This document shows, piece after piece, positions 5,424-6,942 of a stretch of 6,942 nt of DNA. The notes under the pieces were generated by a model. The model was not told the origin of the DNA. It ran no database searches and saw only the letters and a list, made by a program, of their open reading frames with translations. Position 1 is the first letter of the stretch. The number at the start of each line of letters is the position of its first letter. This stretch comes from an uncultured Lachnospiraceae bacterium (lineage in GTDB: Bacteria; Bacillota; Clostridia; Lachnospirales; Lachnospiraceae), in NCBI GenBank assembly GCA_905236365.1, contig CAJOPP010000082.1, positions 1 to 6,942 of the forward strand, read 5' to 3'. The position numbers and the translations under genes are program-made.

Positions 5424-5549
5424 GTATCTATTCAGCAGGTTGAGCAGATATGAAACAGGCATGATGCTGACGCTCATTCCGGCATTTCTGTCGCTATACA
5501 TTTTCGTACGCATCTCGCAGTTAAAGCGAGATGCTACCTAAACAGTTAC
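5424..5549. repeat. Small repeat-bounded element behind cdd (MITE-like?)
   Basis: The left end GTATCTATTCAG and right end CTAAACAGTTAC are inverted repeats matching at 9 of 12 positions, and both resemble the arms of the palindromes at 481-509 and 4883-4911. The first 28 bases (5424-5451) fold back on themselves like those copies, though more degenerately. An inner hairpin, GCATCTCGC (5510-5518) with GCGAGATGC (5526-5534), has a perfect 9-bp stem and 7-nt loop, extended by GTA/TAC with one bulge. No target-site duplication or transposase is seen. It begins 7 nt after the cdd stop. Base composition is richer in GC than the flanks. It may be a non-autonomous mobile element or an expanded intergenic repeat. 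Confidence 0.5.
5510..5534 (+). terminator. Strong GC-rich hairpin, possible end of the cdd transcript
   Basis: This perfect 9-bp stem with a 7-nt loop is the most stable fold between cdd and the next gene. It lacks a following T-run (the bases after it are TACCTAAACAG), so it is not a classical intrinsic terminator. It could stabilise the 3' end of the cdd mRNA or be purely part of the repeat element. Confidence 0.3.
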
Positions 5550-5563
5550 AGAGAAAATTTCAT

Positions 5564-5594
5564 AGAATAAATATGTCGATAATTGCTCATACTT
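5564..5594 (+). promoter_or_regulatory. Possible sigma-G-like promoter of the BofC-like gene
   Basis: AGAATA (5564-5569) differs by one base from the sigma-G/F -35 TGAATA. CATACTT (5588-5594) differs by one base from the sigma-G -10 CATACTA, and the spacing is 18 bp. Transcription would start near 5601. In B. subtilis bofC is transcribed in the forespore by sigma-G, so the match fits the gene downstream. No good sigma-A promoter was seen in this gap. Confidence 0.4.
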
Positions 5595-5609
5595 TTCATA
5601 AACAGTAAT

Positions 5610-5627
5610 CTTTATGCTGTCATAAAG
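5610..5627 (+). promoter_or_regulatory. Hairpin adjoining the ribosome binding site of the BofC-like gene
   Basis: CTTTATG (5610-5616) and CATAAAG (5621-5627) make a perfect 7-bp stem with a CTGT loop. One base separates it from AGGAGG (5629-5634). It would lie near the 5' end of a transcript starting around 5601, where it could tune translation or protect the mRNA. Confidence 0.35.
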
Positions 5628-5642
5628 CAGGAGGATGAGAAT

Positions 5643-6239
5643 ATGAAAAGAAATCTTATTTTTGCAATTAGTGCATTGATAATTGGTATAATAGCAGCAT
5701 TGTCTGTGCTTTTTTATGAATATTTCTATCCCCAATTATATGTCATAGATGATACGGGGGAACATGTAAATGTAGCTACTTCATCGTATAACGAAACATT
5801 TCCGGTTACAAAAAATACCATTTTTCAAATAGAACATTATTATCCGGATGAAGGGCGTACCCTGACAGAGGAGATTGCAGAATTTCCACAGCTCTTGGGA
5901 TGTGATAAAACAGGTGTCATACGATATCTGGAAAGTTATATGAAACATTTATCACCGGATGAGCAGTTAGAAGGATTAAAATCTTTTGAATTATTATCCT
6001 ATCATGGTAATGTCATTCGATTGAGAAAAACTTATCAGAAACAGATTCTGAATGGTTATTTTGCAAAATCCTATAACGGAACGATTGTCATTTTAAACGG
6101 GGATGAAAAAACAGTGTATGAATATACGCAGATTCCGATTAATCTGTTGCCTGAAGCATTACAGGATGAGGTAATTGAAGGTTATTATTTGGAGGATGAA
6201 AGAGAACTGTATAATTTTCTTGAAAATTATTCCAGTTAA
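5643..6239 (+). CDS. Membrane-anchored protein with BofC-like C-terminal domain
   Basis: This 198-aa protein has an N-terminal membrane segment (about 5-25, after MKRN), followed by an extracytoplasmic-type region. The last 60 or so residues (about 138-198) fit the BofC C-terminal domain. They contain GYFAKSYNGTIVIL, then YTQIPINLLPEALQDEVIEG, and end with an acidic ELYNFLENYSS. In B. subtilis BofC is a forespore-secreted protein that restrains the SpoIVB protease in the sigma-K checkpoint. In this protein the middle (about 40-135) is unlike anything I can name, so the same role is not assured, especially as many clostridia lack the sigma-K checkpoint proteins. The start is ATG 5643 with AGGAGG 8 nt upstream; a longer in-frame start at 5583 has no such site and lies upstream of the likely transcript start. 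Confidence 0.7.
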   Translation: MKRNLIFAISALIIGIIAALSVLFYEYFYPQLYVIDDTGEHVNVATSSYNETFPVTKNTIFQIEHYYPDEGRTLTEEIAEFPQLLGCDKTGVIRYLESYMKHLSPDEQLEGLKSFELLSYHGNVIRLRKTYQKQILNGYFAKSYNGTIVILNGDEKTVYEYTQIPINLLPEALQDEVIEGYYLEDERELYNFLENYSS

Positions 6240-6305
6240 TAGGATGATTTTCTGAAATCTTGTGCATACCACATTGCTAAGCATTTTACAAATAAGGAGA
6301 ACGAT
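6240..6305 (+). other. Short spacer before the FAD oxidoreductase gene
   Basis: This 66-bp spacer shows no terminator and no strong promoter, so the next gene may be read from the BofC-like transcript as well as from elsewhere. It ends with AAGGAG (6294-6299), 6 nt before the TTG start. Confidence 0.4.
6294..6299 (+). promoter_or_regulatory. Ribosome binding site that decides a TTG start
   Basis: AAGGAG lies 6 nt before TTG 6306. The frame is open back to a TAG at 6240-6242, but it holds no ATG or GTG in between, and a dinucleotide-binding fold starts directly after this TTG. Together these fix the start. Confidence 0.8.
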
Positions 6306-6942
6306 TTGATTTACGATATCATAATTATTGGGGCTGGTGCTTCCGGACTTGCAGCAGCTTATCAGGGAATTCGCTCCAATCCACAATTGAAAATTTTAGT
6401 ATTAGAAAAAGAGTCTATTCCCGGCAGAAAATTAAGTGCCGCAGGGAATGGAAAGTGCAATCTGACAAATTCTGATTTTAGGGAAGAGTGTTATCATTCT
6501 GACAATCCCAAATTTATAAAGAACTGGACGACAGGGCACACACCGCAGGAAATTTCGGATTTTTTCGAAGATTTGGGTATTTTACTATATCAGAATCATG
6601 GATATTTTTATCCAATGTCCAATCAGGGAAAGCAGGTAACAAATCTTTTGGTCGAAAAAAGTCAGTATCTGGGGGTTCAGTTTCATCTGAATACACGTGC
6701 TTTTGAAATTCGGGCATTGGATGGGAAACAGCCAATTTATGAAATAAAAGCAATGACTAAAGAAGGAAAAGAGTGTTCTTTTCAAGCAAGATATGTTATT
6801 TTATCGACAGGAGGGAAGGCTGCTCCCAAACTTGGCGGTTGTGAAGATGGATATGTTCTTGGCAGACAGCTTCGTCTGAAGGAACGAATCTGTTATCCGG
6901 TACTAAGTCCGATTTATGTAGAAGATCAGGCACTTTCCTTGG
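6306..6942 (+). CDS. FAD-dependent oxidoreductase, HI0933/BaiN family (partial)
   Basis: The first 212 codons of a flavoprotein of the HI0933-like (BaiN/RdsA, 'aminoacetone oxidase') family are present, and the gene runs off the window end. Full members are about 400 aa. The start MIYDIIIIGAGASGLAAA is an FAD-binding Rossmann fold with GAGASG at 9-14. It is followed by the family hallmark GRKLSAAGNGKCNLTN (40-55) and then GYFYPMSNQGKQV (about 99-111). A second glycine-rich loop, STGGKAAPKLGG, lies at about 167-178. The physiological substrate of most members is unknown; BaiN acts in bile-acid metabolism, which cannot be inferred here. Translation begins at TTG with a good AAGGAG. In related clostridia this gene often precedes cmk and ispH; what follows here is outside the window. 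Confidence 0.92.
   Translation, partial: MIYDIIIIGAGASGLAAAYQGIRSNPQLKILVLEKESIPGRKLSAAGNGKCNLTNSDFREECYHSDNPKFIKNWTTGHTPQEISDFFEDLGILLYQNHGYFYPMSNQGKQVTNLLVEKSQYLGVQFHLNTRAFEIRALDGKQPIYEIKAMTKEGKECSFQARYVILSTGGKAAPKLGGCEDGYVLGRQLRLKERICYPVLSPIYVEDQALSL

Noticed and set aside
5293..5541. + strand open frame with a hydrophobic C-terminal stretch
   Set aside because: The first half is cdd read out of frame and the second half translates the repeat element; no ribosome binding site precedes an internal start.
6514..6785. Two minus-strand open frames
   Set aside because: They are antisense to the well-supported FAD oxidoreductase gene.
1..6942. CRISPR array, toxin-antitoxin, defence or phage system
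   Set aside because: No regularly spaced direct repeats, no transposase or integrase, and all genes fit housekeeping or sporulation families.

Overview
The window looks like chromosomal DNA of an AT-rich, endospore-forming Firmicute, most likely a clostridial gut-type bacterium (Lachnospiraceae-like). This is inferred from the rpsU-yqfC-yqfD-phoH-ybeY gene order, the sporulation proteins YqfC, YqfD and a BofC-like protein, strong AGGAGG-type ribosome binding sites, and sigma-A-type promoters. All supported genes lie on the + strand; I found no convincing minus-strand gene.

Layout. 1-250: non-coding DNA ending in a strong extended -10 promoter and a leader with a near-perfect 16-nt palindrome. 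251-427: rpsU (ribosomal protein S21, 58 aa), followed by a strong intrinsic terminator and a second hairpin. 644-3106: a tightly packed operon of yqfC (short N-terminus, non-ATG start), yqfD and phoH, with a possible sigma-E-like promoter just upstream. 3107-3289: a 183-bp spacer with a consensus sigma-A promoter. 3290-4877: ybeY and a DUF3048 (YerB-type) lipoprotein gene whose ribosome binding site overlaps the ybeY stop codon. 4878-5038: a palindromic repeat, a long-stem terminator and a further hairpin. 5039-5416: cdd (cytidine deaminase). 5417-5642: a roughly 126-bp repeat-bounded element, a possible sigma-G-like promoter and a hairpin next to the ribosome binding site. 5643-6239: a membrane-anchored protein with a BofC-like C-terminal domain. 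6306 to the window end: the first 212 codons of a HI0933/BaiN-family FAD-dependent oxidoreductase starting at TTG.

Function. The genes join ribosome function and RNA maturation (S21, YbeY, PhoH) to sporulation (YqfC, YqfD, BofC-like), with pyrimidine salvage (Cdd) beside them. The order resembles the conserved Firmicute block yqfC-yqfD-phoH-pgpH-ybeY-dgkA-cdd-era, but pgpH is absent between phoH and ybeY, a lipoprotein gene follows ybeY, and neither dgkA nor era adjoins cdd.

I saw no defence system, CRISPR array, transposase, tRNA or rRNA. The most noteworthy unexplained structure is a small family of GTA(A/T)CTrTTCAGC palindromes placed directly behind genes or terminators. Two 29-nt copies differ by a compensatory base-pair swap, which suggests the hairpin itself is under selection.
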